Source of the DNA: Paenibacillus sp. oral taxon 786 str. D14
GTDB lineage: Bacteria > Bacillota > Bacilli > Paenibacillales > Paenibacillaceae
Length of the DNA: 43,638 nt
Assembly: GCF_000159955.1 (NCBI RefSeq)
Contig: NZ_GG695998.1
Span: 1 to 43,638, forward strand
Direction: 5' to 3'
The translations under genes and the position numbers were made by a program. Positions within the stretch are counted from its first letter, which is position 1; each line of letters begins with the position of its first letter. Under the pieces are notes generated by a model that did no database searches, was not told where the DNA came from, and saw only the letters and a list, made by a program, of their open reading frames with translations. This document shows, in pieces, positions 34,443 to 43,467 of the stretch.

Positions 34443-34909
34443 TGAAAAAAAAGGAGAAGAAGTTTTTACCTCGATCTGTTCCAATCTCCCATCAAATCGA
34501 GGCAATGTATCAGAGCTTTCCTAATTTCGAAGTTACTTGGGAACGAAATAAAGTCGTTTGGACAGGTACTATACAACCGACGACAGCATCTAAGATATAT
34601 ATAGTAAGGATCAAGTACTCGATTGAAATGGTACAGCCTGAAGTGTATGTTGTTTCTCCTAAGCTAAAAAGACGTAAAGGCAGTGATGAGAATATTCCAC
34701 ACTTGTACACGGGGGAAAGGCTTTGTTTATTTCGACCCAAAAAGAAGGAATGGACGAAGCAAATGTTAATCGCTGAAACCATTGTACCGTGGACATCGCT
34801 TTGGTTGTATCACTACGAAGTGTGGCACGTGCTAGGTGAATGGATGGGTGGGGGAGAGCATCCGTCTGAACGTCATGGGAGAGCAAGAGTGTCTGATTTC
34901 CGTGATTAA
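34442..34909 (+). CDS. CBASS E2-like protein (type II-short)
   Basis: A 155-residue stand-alone E2-like protein. The 'HLYTGERLCLF' block holds H87 and the presumed catalytic C95, matching bacterial CBASS E2 folds. There is no E1 domain and no JAB peptidase gene beside it, so this is the short type II layout, in which the E2 alone is reported to couple with and activate the CD-NTase through its C-terminus. The ATG overlaps the CD-NTase stop by one base (TAATG), implying coupled synthesis in a fixed ratio. Confidence 0.8.
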   Translation: MKKKEKKFLPRSVPISHQIEAMYQSFPNFEVTWERNKVVWTGTIQPTTASKIYIVRIKYSIEMVQPEVYVVSPKLKRRKGSDENIPHLYTGERLCLFRPKKKEWTKQMLIAETIVPWTSLWLYHYEVWHVLGEWMGGGEHPSERHGRARVSDFRD

Positions 34910-34982
34910 GGTTATTCCAACTAAGGAAGGATGAGTCGAAGAATATCGGCTTATCCTTCATAATTATGAAGAAGGTGAAGCA

Positions 34983-36068
34983 ATGAATCTAACAAATGCA
35001 GAAACGTACTCATTATGGGTCAATTCTGGTGGTATGTGTGCCATATGTAAGCGAAAACTGATTCTCGATGACATTGATAAAAAGATAAATATCGGGGAAC
35101 GGGCACATATCATTGGTCAAGGCAGTAAAGAAGGGCCTCGTCGTGAGTATATGGAGCAATACGGACTGACTGAGGATACCATTGATTCTCTGTGGAACAT
35201 TGTATTGCTATGTGAAACCGACCATAAGATTGTAGATCAAAACGAAAAGCAATATCCTCCCGAACTTTTATATAAGATAAAAAAAGAACATGAAGCGTAC
35301 GTAAAAAATCGACTTGATATGTATGGCAAGTCCATTATTGTGATTCACAAAAGAAAGGGCGGACCAATTGACCATATCGAGATTGCAGGGCAAATTGAGT
35401 CTGTTATGGTAGATTCCGTTACTTTGCAAGACGAGTTTACGGATTTTTCAAGGGGAGGGTGGGAGAAGGCGAGAAAACAGAACGACGAGTTTTATGAGCG
35501 GCTGATGGATATAAAGAAAAAACACGAGGGAGCCTCCATCGCCTTTTTTTCGGTTTCGCCAATCCCTCTTTTAATTCATTTCGGACATTTGATTTCAGAT
35601 TCGATTCCAATCGATGTATACCAGTATAACCGTGCCTTTCAAACTTGGGTGAGAAACACACCAACAGAACTTCCTGCTCATTCAATGGAAATCCATGTAG
35701 ATTTGAAAACGAATAATACCAATTGCCTTGCTGTTGCGATAGAGGTTAGTGGCCACATCCGCTCAACAGATGTAAGTTCGGCGATCGGAAAAACGCATGA
35801 TCTGCTGAAGATATCGGTTCCTGACCCTAAGATTGATGCGGTGTTATATAGTGATGACGTTTTGAAAATAAAGAAGACATTCCAAGACGAAATTCTACGC
35901 CTTATCCAAATCAAAGGATATTCGGAAGTTCACCTATTTTATTTTGGACCCGCAGGTTTGGCCCTTGAGATTGGCCGGTGTATAAATGCGACGATGTTCC
36001 CCTATGTATCGCTTTACCAGTTTAATGAACGCGATAATCCGAGACATAAGTTCGCATTTGCAATTTAA
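34983..36068 (+). CDS. cap5: CBASS effector Cap5 (HNH endonuclease-SAVED)
   Basis: A 361-residue DNA endonuclease effector. The N-terminal HNH domain has a zinc site C19xxC22 ... C77 and H81, with H42 and N72 as HNH residues. The C-terminal SAVED domain (about 150-361, blocks 'IHFGHLISDSIPIDVYQYNR' and 'HLFYFGPAGLALEIG') senses cyclic nucleotide and drives oligomerisation that turns on DNA cutting, as in Cap5 proteins. The set CD-NTase, E2, Cap5 forms a complete short type II CBASS. It starts 73 bases after the E2 gene with GAAGGTG upstream. Confidence 0.9.
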   Translation: MNLTNAETYSLWVNSGGMCAICKRKLILDDIDKKINIGERAHIIGQGSKEGPRREYMEQYGLTEDTIDSLWNIVLLCETDHKIVDQNEKQYPPELLYKIKKEHEAYVKNRLDMYGKSIIVIHKRKGGPIDHIEIAGQIESVMVDSVTLQDEFTDFSRGGWEKARKQNDEFYERLMDIKKKHEGASIAFFSVSPIPLLIHFGHLISDSIPIDVYQYNRAFQTWVRNTPTELPAHSMEIHVDLKTNNTNCLAVAIEVSGHIRSTDVSSAIGKTHDLLKISVPDPKIDAVLYSDDVLKIKKTFQDEILRLIQIKGYSEVHLFYFGPAGLALEIGRCINATMFPYVSLYQFNERDNPRHKFAFAI

Positions 36069-36800
36069 ATAATATTGGTACCTCGAAGGAAGGTATATTA
36101 GTTTATTGAGAGGTATTTCAGAAATTTTATGCAAGGAGCTGGGCTAAGCCTGGTTCTTTATTGTTTTATTCAACCCCAAGAAACTGTAAATATCCAGGTC
36201 AGAGTTAATCGTCTGTCCTTGCGGGATTAGCAGTTTCGTGTTGCAAACTATTACTCAACTCAAAATCGACGCCAAAACACCACTAATCTTCGGTGTACGA
36301 TTTTCGGTTAAATATTTTTCGCGTCCTCCGGCCGAAAAGGGATCTGAAAACTTAAGAACTCTAGAACCCCCAACTTGGGCAAGTTTCTTTCGTGTTTTGG
36401 GTATTCTTCTGCTTCAACCGGAGATAGACAATCAAACGATGGTAAGAGAAAGCACTCATAATAAAAATTATTTTGTATGAGATGGAAGTCTGAAGCGACC
36501 TTGCCCATATCATTGTGGATCTCGTCTGGTAAACACTCTTTTATTCAAAATTCTTTTCGGTGTTCTGTCTTTCTGCTTCAGTTGATTGTTTTCGAATCTG
36601 TGCAGGTTTAGTGCAATAATTTGACCAAGTTGGTATCGTGTCGCTCATGGGAAACTTCTGAACTACCAGTCTTTTCGGTTCTTATAGGACTGTATGGTAA
36701 TTTAGAACTATGGTAGAATTTAGAAGTAGGTAATAGTGCTAATGCTATGCATTCGGATTGTTCCAGTATGAATAAGAAAGCTATGAGTGGAGGAAAAATT
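36069..36800. other. intergenic stretch before Gabija-like genes
   Basis: AT-rich DNA with no convincing gene. The short open frames at 36238-36508 run on both strands without ribosome binding sites. A possible extended -10 (TGGTAGAAT, 36711-36719) lies 80 bases before the GajA-like start, but no clear -35. The gap of 700 bases may hold remnants of an earlier gene. Confidence 0.4.
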
Positions 36801-38900
36801 ATGCATATATCTAGTCTGAAAATAAGAAACTTCAGGAATTTCCAAAAAGCTAATTTTGTTTTTAAAGAAGGTGTTAATACAATAATAGGTGCAAATGGTT
36901 CAGGTAAGACAAATGCATTGTTTGCAATAAGGCTTATTATAGATGATAGTTTACCTAGATCGTCAACTAACCTACTCGATACTGATTTTAATCGATCACT
37001 TACAAACTGGCGGGGACATTGGATTGTCATTAGTCTTCATTTCGACAATCTCTCTAATGATGATTCATCACAAGCATTGGTTTTTCAGGGAACTCATACT
37101 ACTGATAATAGGGGCTCATTAAATCTTTATTTTAGACCTAAATATGAAGTGCGTAAAAGATTATTTGAATTGAGTCAAGAATTAGCAGAAGAAGAGCAGT
37201 TCGTAGATTATCTTTCTTCTCTAAAAATTAATCAATATGAGTCGGTTTTGTACGGAAGAGGTTTAGCAGATTTCAGTAAAGATGAAGTGTATAAAACTCT
37301 AGTAGGGGATTTCAATAATTATACTTTTCCCAATCCGGATGAAGAAGATAGTAGTCTTTTGGGTACACCGGCAAATCAGTATGTATTTAAAAACGATTTC
37401 GCATGCACATATGCTAAAGCACTTAGAGATGTTATAGGCGATTTGAAAAATCCTCGAACATCACCATTGCTTAGACTGCTAAGTAACCTTAACATAAATG
37501 AATCAAGTACAGAAACAATTAGTAGTACGATAAAAGATTTAAATTGGCATATAACAAACCTACCAGAGATTAGAGAATTAGCCGCTGGCGTTTCTCAGTC
37601 ATTACATAATACAGTCGGTCATACTTATGCACCTCGAATTGAAATTAATTCAAACTTATCTGATGATTTCAGACATACATTAAAGGCCCTAAATATAAAA
37701 GCAGGAGAGTTATCAGGTGAAGACTACATTGGGGATCTTTATGAAATGAGTCTTGGTGGGGCCAATTTGCTATATTTAGCCTTAAAACTCGAGGAATATA
37801 ATCGACTTGATCATGAACAAAATAAAGCGGCTCATTTTTTATTAATAGAAGAGCCCGAAGCACACTTACACAACCATATTCAAAAAACTTTATTTCAAAA
37901 ATACCACAATCACGAAAATACTCAAATTTTGTTAACTACCCATTCCAGTCATATATCTTCATCCTGTTCACTTGATTCCGTGAATATTGTTTATCTTGAA
38001 AATAATTGTTGTGAAGTATCTCAACCTAATAGCGGGTTGGATGAAAATGATGTGAGGAGAATTGAACGTTATTTAGATGCCACAAGGTCAACACTGTTAT
38101 TCGCTAAGTCGGTGATTTTAGTTGAGGGCGATGCTGAATTAATCCTTATCCCTGAAATGGTAAAGATGGCATTTGGAATTACCCTAGATGAAATAGGAGT
38201 TAGTCTAATTAATGTAGGAAGCACTCAATTTGAAAATATTGCAGTCCTTTTCTCCGAAGAACGAATTAGAAGAAGATGTGCTATTGTCACAGATAATGAT
38301 ATTTCAATCATACCATTAGGTGATGAGATGTATCCAGATAAAGAGTTTCAAAAGAAATGCAAACAATCAGAAGAGTCTGGAAAAAGTCGTAGACAAAAGT
38401 TGGATGATTTTAGTAGAGATAACAGTTACATCTCAGTTTATTATGGAACTAACACATTTGAAGTAGAATTAATTAAGCAGGGCAATAAAAATATACTAGA
38501 AAATGTAATAAGAAAAGATATTTACAAAAGACAGTCTGATCAAAATAGTTCTGTTGAGAAAATAAACAACTCAGATATTAGTATATACGGAAAGGAAATT
38601 CTTCGTTTGGCAGATAAGGAGGGGAAAGGTTGGCTAGCCCTAAGTATTGCTGCACGATTAGATAAGGATGTAGTAATTCCAGATTATATTCTAGAGGCAT
38701 TAGCATTTGTTGCCTCCCTACATACAGAACATATCATTTCTATCATTAAATACCGCTTAGGTCAGGAGTATAAGAACTTTTTTGAAACAGTAAAATTACT
38801 TTACGGCGAGAAACCTAATGATATTGAAACTATAGATACATTTTGTTCAATTTATAAAGATAGTATTATAACCAAGTTTATCGCAATGAGGAGGGAGTAG
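36801..38900 (+). CDS. gajA: Gabija-like GajA (OLD-family ATPase-TOPRIM nuclease)
   Basis: A 699-residue overcoming-lysogenization-defect (OLD) family endonuclease. ABC-type ATPase parts: Walker A GANGSGKT at 30-37, signature around S317 ('MSLGGAN'), Walker B 'LIEEPEAH' with E350-E351. TOPRIM nuclease parts: E442-G-D444 and D498xD500. Its C-terminal region is longer than in described GajA proteins (about 580 residues), and holds an extra lysine-rich insertion. In Gabija it nicks DNA when nucleotides run low and works with GajB. ATG at 36801 has GGAGG upstream; the ATG at 36747 is not supported. Confidence 0.8.
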   Translation: MHISSLKIRNFRNFQKANFVFKEGVNTIIGANGSGKTNALFAIRLIIDDSLPRSSTNLLDTDFNRSLTNWRGHWIVISLHFDNLSNDDSSQALVFQGTHTTDNRGSLNLYFRPKYEVRKRLFELSQELAEEEQFVDYLSSLKINQYESVLYGRGLADFSKDEVYKTLVGDFNNYTFPNPDEEDSSLLGTPANQYVFKNDFACTYAKALRDVIGDLKNPRTSPLLRLLSNLNINESSTETISSTIKDLNWHITNLPEIRELAAGVSQSLHNTVGHTYAPRIEINSNLSDDFRHTLKALNIKAGELSGEDYIGDLYEMSLGGANLLYLALKLEEYNRLDHEQNKAAHFLLIEEPEAHLHNHIQKTLFQKYHNHENTQILLTTHSSHISSSCSLDSVNIVYLENNCCEVSQPNSGLDENDVRRIERYLDATRSTLLFAKSVILVEGDAELILIPEMVKMAFGITLDEIGVSLINVGSTQFENIAVLFSEERIRRRCAIVTDNDISIIPLGDEMYPDKEFQKKCKQSEESGKSRRQKLDDFSRDNSYISVYYGTNTFEVELIKQGNKNILENVIRKDIYKRQSDQNSSVEKINNSDISIYGKEILRLADKEGKGWLALSIAARLDKDVVIPDYILEALAFVASLHTEHIISIIKYRLGQEYKNFFETVKLLYGEKPNDIETIDTFCSIYKDSIITKFIAMRRE

Positions 38901-38901
38901 T

Positions 38902-40656
38902 TTGCTCCTACTGAATACTTTAAGTTTAGAGCAAATGGACATTGTTGAATATAATGATAACTTATTGGTAATTGCTTGTCCTGGAAGTGGAAAAACGAGG
39001 ACACTTGTTGCAAAATTGATATATGAGGGGACAAAACTAAAGAAAAATGAGAAAATAGCAGCGATTACTTATACTAATTTAGCTGCTGAAGAGATAGCTC
39101 TTAGACTAGATACAAATTGCATTGATGACCAATTTTATTGGGGGGGTACGATTCATTCTTTCTGTACAAACTGGATAATTAAACCTTATTCACATATCCT
39201 CAAAGAACTTAAATATGGATATACCTTTTTGGATGAAGACGATGTTGAAGAAATCTTAAATAGTATTATGGATACTTTAGATTTAAGAAATGTAGAATTT
39301 AACACCCGTCGGAACCAAAATGGTGATTTTATTAGCATAAACGATGAAAATTCTTTATTACTAAAAGAATATGATCATAGGTTGAAAAACGAACGACTAG
39401 TAGATTACGATTTGATTTTGTATTATTCCTATAAAATACTAAAAAATAACCCTTCAATTGCAAAAAACTTATCAACAATATTTAGATGGATTCTTATTGA
39501 TGAGTATCAAGACACACAAGAATTGCAGTATTTAATTATAGGCGAAATAATAAAAGTTGGTAGAAATGAAACAAAATTATTAATTGTTGGAGACCCTAAT
39601 CAAGGTATTTATCAAACCTTAGGAGGGGTTGCAAAAACAAAAACAGAAATTGAAGACTGTATTGGTGGTTACCGTATTAGTGAAAAAAACCTAACTGGTA
39701 ATTATAGGTCAACTCAGCAGATTATTGATGTTTATAAGAATTTTCAAATTTTTGGAGATCCCATTGAGGCAAAGGGTGACAATAAAGATAATACCTCACT
39801 TATATCTTTTGAAAGTGAGATATTAGTTGGGAATCTAGCCCATTTTATTAAAGATACTATTGTTGATTTGCATAATAAAAGAGGTATTCCGTATAAAGAA
39901 ATTGCTGTAATTGCTCCTCAGTGGATGCCGTTAATACATATGGCTAGAACTATAAAACAATTAGAGCCTAATATACCCTTGGATGCTGCTGGACTTTCGC
40001 CCCTTTGCAAAGATGATAATAATTTGTTTTATCATTTAGCTAAATTATTCTTATCTTCACCTGCGCCAGATAAGGTGTTACTTCGTATGAGATGGGCAAA
40101 TAATTTGCTCGAGTCATTATTAGAAAAAATTCCACAAATTTCTGAGTCAAATCTCAGTTTACAAAAGATCTTAAAAATTACTAATTCTTTTTCCTCATCA
40201 TCTGTCTTAGGGATTGAGTATTTGAAAGAAAGCTTTGCCTTTTTCTTTAATGTATTAAATATTGATATTAACTTATATTCAAATGTTAAGTTAGAATTAC
40301 AGGAATTTGAGGAAAAATGTATAAGGAGACAGAATAGAAATGGTATTGGTGATTCTATTTCTGTATATAAAAATGGATTTGCTAAATCCGGGGGAGTAAA
40401 TTTTATTACTGCTCATAAATGTAAAGGCCTTGAATATGATACAGTAATAGGATTTTGTTTATTATGGGGATACTTACCTCATTGGAATAACATATACTCA
40501 AGAGAAATAGATGAGAATGAAATTTCAAAAAAATTACTTTATGTTCTTTCATCACGAGCTAGAAATAATCTGATTTTAATTGCGGAAACTGGTAGAAGAA
40601 CAAATAGAGGAACACCATATAATGCTAACCGACATTTATTTGAGGTGTTTCGTTAA
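38902..40656 (+). CDS. gajB: Gabija-like GajB (UvrD-like helicase)
   Basis: A 584-residue superfamily 1 helicase. Motifs are complete: Walker A 'ACPGSGKT' at 25-32, motif II 'DEYQDT' from D200, 'GNYRST', 'TAHKCKGLEYD' and 'VLSSRARNNL'. In Gabija, GajB senses DNA ends made by GajA and depletes nucleotides. It begins one base after the GajA-like stop (TTG start with GAGGAGGGA upstream), so the pair is co-translated. The length exceeds that of the first described GajB (about 490 residues). A class 2 OLD nuclease plus helicase that is not strictly Gabija is the main alternative. Confidence 0.8.
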   Translation: MLLLNTLSLEQMDIVEYNDNLLVIACPGSGKTRTLVAKLIYEGTKLKKNEKIAAITYTNLAAEEIALRLDTNCIDDQFYWGGTIHSFCTNWIIKPYSHILKELKYGYTFLDEDDVEEILNSIMDTLDLRNVEFNTRRNQNGDFISINDENSLLLKEYDHRLKNERLVDYDLILYYSYKILKNNPSIAKNLSTIFRWILIDEYQDTQELQYLIIGEIIKVGRNETKLLIVGDPNQGIYQTLGGVAKTKTEIEDCIGGYRISEKNLTGNYRSTQQIIDVYKNFQIFGDPIEAKGDNKDNTSLISFESEILVGNLAHFIKDTIVDLHNKRGIPYKEIAVIAPQWMPLIHMARTIKQLEPNIPLDAAGLSPLCKDDNNLFYHLAKLFLSSPAPDKVLLRMRWANNLLESLLEKIPQISESNLSLQKILKITNSFSSSSVLGIEYLKESFAFFFNVLNIDINLYSNVKLELQEFEEKCIRRQNRNGIGDSISVYKNGFAKSGGVNFITAHKCKGLEYDTVIGFCLLWGYLPHWNNIYSREIDENEISKKLLYVLSSRARNNLILIAETGRRTNRGTPYNANRHLFEVFR

Positions 40657-41062
40657 TTGTAGCCGCATATGAACTGTTATCTTTAGTAAGTATTAAGGAA
40701 ATCACGTGAATGTCAAGGAAATTACTATTAATTTTAGTAGGAAAATCAATAACCATGACAACTCGGTATATATTAGCATGAAGAAGGTCCGGCTCGGAGA
40801 GAGGGCACGAAAATCTTAACCTCTAGATTTCGAAGCATAATCCCACAATCCGATGGTATTCATTCAGAACCGCGCGATTGATCTTGAGATATCATTTGAG
40901 AATATACTTGAATCCGAAGTCAAATGACAATTGAGGCACCGGACGTCTTGAATGACTTTTTCCGGTTTGAATTAACCTGAATCTTTACCGTGTCATGAAT
41001 GTATTGAGTTACAATAGACAGAGCAGATGGCTCCCTACCATAAGTGACGAATTATGAAAGGG
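40657..41062. other. intergenic stretch after Gabija-like genes
   Basis: AT-rich DNA without a convincing gene, promoter or terminator for the helicase. It has mixed-base patches near 40780-40960 that differ from the flanking genes and could be a join between modules. Nothing more can be supported. Confidence 0.35.
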
Positions 41063-41094
41063 AAGAGAAGGGTCTCCAAGATTGGCCTTCTCTT
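41063..41094. terminator. terminator after right recombinases
   Basis: AAGAGAAGG and CCTTCTCTT arms with a 14-base loop, flanked by T-rich sequence on both strands. It lies 30 bases downstream of the last - strand recombinase and shares its core with the hairpin after the left recombinase. Confidence 0.65.
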
Positions 41095-41124
41095 GTCCTT
41101 TTTATTAAAGTTATCGAACGAGGC

Positions 41125-42096
41125 TCAAATCATTCGCTTCATATTCTCAACCGGACTGAACTTTTTATGCTGTTGTTTGATATCGCTGCTAAAAAGTTCT
41201 ACATAGTAGTCAACCATATCAAGCGTAGAGTGTCCCAAAATACGGCGCAAAGTAAATGGGTCACCCCCATTCAAAATATAGAATTTGGCCATGGTATGTC
41301 GGAATGTGTGCGGGGATACCCTCACTCCTTTTATACACGCAGCAATACCATATACCTGCATTTTCTCCTGTAATGCTCTCGTGCTAATTTGCTTATTGTT
41401 TATATTAACGAATAATGCATCCGTTTCCAGATCACCGCGGATATCCAAATAACGACGAACAACCTTAGCGGAAGTTTGTTGAAATGGCACACGGCGGGCT
41501 CTCCCTCCTTTTCCCTTTGTAATTCGAATCTCCTGTTCTTTGAAGAACAGATCCCCGATTTTCAGGTTGCATAATTCGCTAATCCGCATCCCCGTTTCGA
41601 AAAGGAGTACCATCATAGTAAAGTCTCGGTAACCGGTAAAAGTTTTTCGGTCTGGCTGTTCCAATAGGGCGGCAACTTGTTCTTTGGTAAAGGTTTGTAT
41701 CATTAACTTTGCTGCTTTGACCACATGCAATTCCTCTGCAACATTCTGAGTTAACCAGCCTTCCTCGAACAAATACTTCAAGAACTGTTTAACGGCTTTA
41801 ATACGCCCATTTACGGTATTGTCCGACTTACCTTGTTCGATGAGGTAGGCAACAAAATGATTTTTAATCTGGCGAGAAGTTATCGCATAAATATTGAGTG
41901 GAACCTGCTGCTCTTGAAAAGCAACTTTCATTTGCTGAATGCTGTCTTGGTAAAACCGAAGTGTGAGCGGCGAAAGGTTTTTGGACTTGCAATCGAGAAT
42001 AAAGGATTGAAGCAGATCTTCGAAGCCTAGTTGTTGCTTTGCAGCGTTCGTGTTCGTGACCGTCGTCAGTACGTTTTGTCGGCGTTTGGTGCTCAT
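41125..42096 (-). CDS. tyrosine recombinase (right, second)
   Basis: A 323-residue tyrosine recombinase with complete catalytic residues R171, K196, H263, R266, H289 and Y298. It shares QPDRKTFTGYRDF and 'VSPHTFRHTMAK' with the left recombinase and with the neighbour at 42096. Its ATG overlaps the neighbour's stop by one base (TAATG), so the two recombinases are made together. Such paired recombinases often act as a heteromer on one pair of sites. It points toward the defence genes. Confidence 0.9.
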   Translation of the reverse strand: MSTKRRQNVLTTVTNTNAAKQQLGFEDLLQSFILDCKSKNLSPLTLRFYQDSIQQMKVAFQEQQVPLNIYAITSRQIKNHFVAYLIEQGKSDNTVNGRIKAVKQFLKYLFEEGWLTQNVAEELHVVKAAKLMIQTFTKEQVAALLEQPDRKTFTGYRDFTMMVLLFETGMRISELCNLKIGDLFFKEQEIRITKGKGGRARRVPFQQTSAKVVRRYLDIRGDLETDALFVNINNKQISTRALQEKMQVYGIAACIKGVRVSPHTFRHTMAKFYILNGGDPFTLRRILGHSTLDMVDYYVELFSSDIKQQHKKFSPVENMKRMI

Positions 42097-43076
42097 TAAC
42101 TTTGCACCTCGCTTTCGGAGACGGCGTGAGGAAATTCGTTAGCCAAATACTCCAGCGGGCTGAATTTTTCATGCTGGATTTGCATGTCGCGGGAGAATAG
42201 TTCAACGTACATTTCCGTTGTTTCTATACGTTCATGTCCAAGAATGCTTTTTAGTGTAAAAACATCGCCGCCGTTCATTAAGTATTTTTTCGCAAAGGTA
42301 TGACGAAACGTATGGCAGGAACATTGGACACCTTGAATATTCGCAGCGATACAGTACCGGGAGATCATTACCCGGATACCAGCCTCATAAAAGGGGTGAT
42401 TATCCAGGGTGACCCAGAGCCGGTCGGTTTCCAACGTTCCTCGCTCAAACATATATTGTTTCAATTCGAAAGCGGCGACGTGTTGAATTGGTACCATCCT
42501 TGCTTTTCTTCCCTTGCCTTGAATGATACGAAGGGTTCCTTCGTCCAAAAAAACATTCGTCACTCGAAGGTTAGCCAGTTCTTTCAGGCGGATTCCGGTT
42601 TCTAGCAGAACCAACATGATAACGTAATTGCGGTAGCCAGTAAAAGTCGACCGGTCGGGTTGAACAAACAGCCGTTGAAGATGACCATCTGTAAAAGTAT
42701 GTGTCAAAGATGTTTTAACCTTCAAGGGCCTTAATTCAGCTGCAATATTGGCTTCAGCAATTCCATCTTCATAAAGAAATTTGAAAAACTCTTTGAGAAT
42801 GCAAAGGTTACAATTTATGGTTCTAAGCGCAAGTCCTTCGTCAAGCATGCTAGGTATGATACGGTGACTTAGAAGGAGATCGGTTAAGTCATTCAATTTC
42901 AAGTTTTGGGACCCAAGATGTTGTTGGAGCTTTTTCAACCCATTCCGATAACGGCGAATCGTTTCATTTGTTAAATTTCTGGATCTGCAGTCTTGAAGAA
43001 ACAGAGAGACGAGCTCACTCCATTTGAAATCGGTTTGATGTAATAAGTTAATTTCAGGGTGATCATGATTAGGCAC
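42096..43076 (-). CDS. tyrosine recombinase (right, first)
   Basis: A 326-residue tyrosine recombinase with R163, K188, H255, R258, H281 and Y290 in place. It shows the same QPDxxTFTGYRNY and CHTFRHTFAK blocks as the other two. The GTG start has GGGAGG eight bases upstream. It leads the - strand operon and its upstream region holds the tcgtataac repeats described below. Confidence 0.9.
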   Translation of the reverse strand: MPNHDHPEINLLHQTDFKWSELVSLFLQDCRSRNLTNETIRRYRNGLKKLQQHLGSQNLKLNDLTDLLLSHRIIPSMLDEGLALRTINCNLCILKEFFKFLYEDGIAEANIAAELRPLKVKTSLTHTFTDGHLQRLFVQPDRSTFTGYRNYVIMLVLLETGIRLKELANLRVTNVFLDEGTLRIIQGKGRKARMVPIQHVAAFELKQYMFERGTLETDRLWVTLDNHPFYEAGIRVMISRYCIAANIQGVQCSCHTFRHTFAKKYLMNGGDVFTLKSILGHERIETTEMYVELFSRDMQIQHEKFSPLEYLANEFPHAVSESEVQS

Positions 43077-43141
43077 TTCGCATTTCCTCCCTTAGGAGTT
43101 ATGCGAGCTAAAGCGGATAAGCGAGTTAGGGGAAGGAGGAT

Positions 43142-43175
43142 TCGTATAACATTTTGGTATACGATATCGTATAAC
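43142..43175. repeat. tcgtataac direct repeats with internal palindrome
   Basis: TCGTATAAC occurs at 43142-43150 and again at 43167-43175. Between them, TATACGATATCGTATA is a perfect palindrome sharing the second copy. A third TCGTATAAC is at 43292-43300. The arrangement next to recombinase genes suggests recombinase- or regulator-binding arms. Binding is inferred. Confidence 0.5.
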
Positions 43176-43371
43176 TTTCATGAGAAAACGGGTTATTTAC
43201 AGTCTTCTGGAATAGTTTTACATTCGACTGAAACCCTTGATACATAAGGGATTTCAGGCATTCTGGAGAGTTTTGTTCACCTCCTTCCGGCTCGTATAAC
43301 ACCGTATTCACGCTTCAGGGCTATCGCCCCTCGGTTGTCAGATGTATAATCATGGAAGAAGATCAGACAAC

Positions 43372-43416
43372 AAACGCCCCAACCTAAGATAAGAGCTATC
43401 TAAGGCTGGGGCGTTT
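43372..43416. terminator. strong hairpin, probable bidirectional terminator
   Basis: Two 20-base arms, starting AAACGCCCCA and ending TGGGGCGTTT, pair with only two mismatches around a five-base loop. It ends in GTTT on one strand and AAAC on the other, so it resembles a terminator read in both directions. It could also be an element end. Confidence 0.55.
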
Positions 43417-43467
43417 CGTGAATACAAGAACGTTAGATGAAACTTGCAGAAAGCTAGAGGTGAGGGT

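Larger units (their letters stand above)
43077..43467. other. region upstream of right recombinases
   Basis: No gene is evident. It holds three tcgtataac-type motifs, a palindrome and a strong hairpin, and separates the recombinases from a divergent methyltransferase gene. It may contain an element end. Confidence 0.5.

Noticed and set aside
36238..36508. Small genes on both strands in the gap before GajA
   Set aside because: No ribosome binding sites, no motifs, and overlapping frames on both strands indicate chance.
41044..41373. Plus-strand ORF opposite the second right recombinase
   Set aside because: It is mostly antisense to a well-supported recombinase gene and has no independent features.
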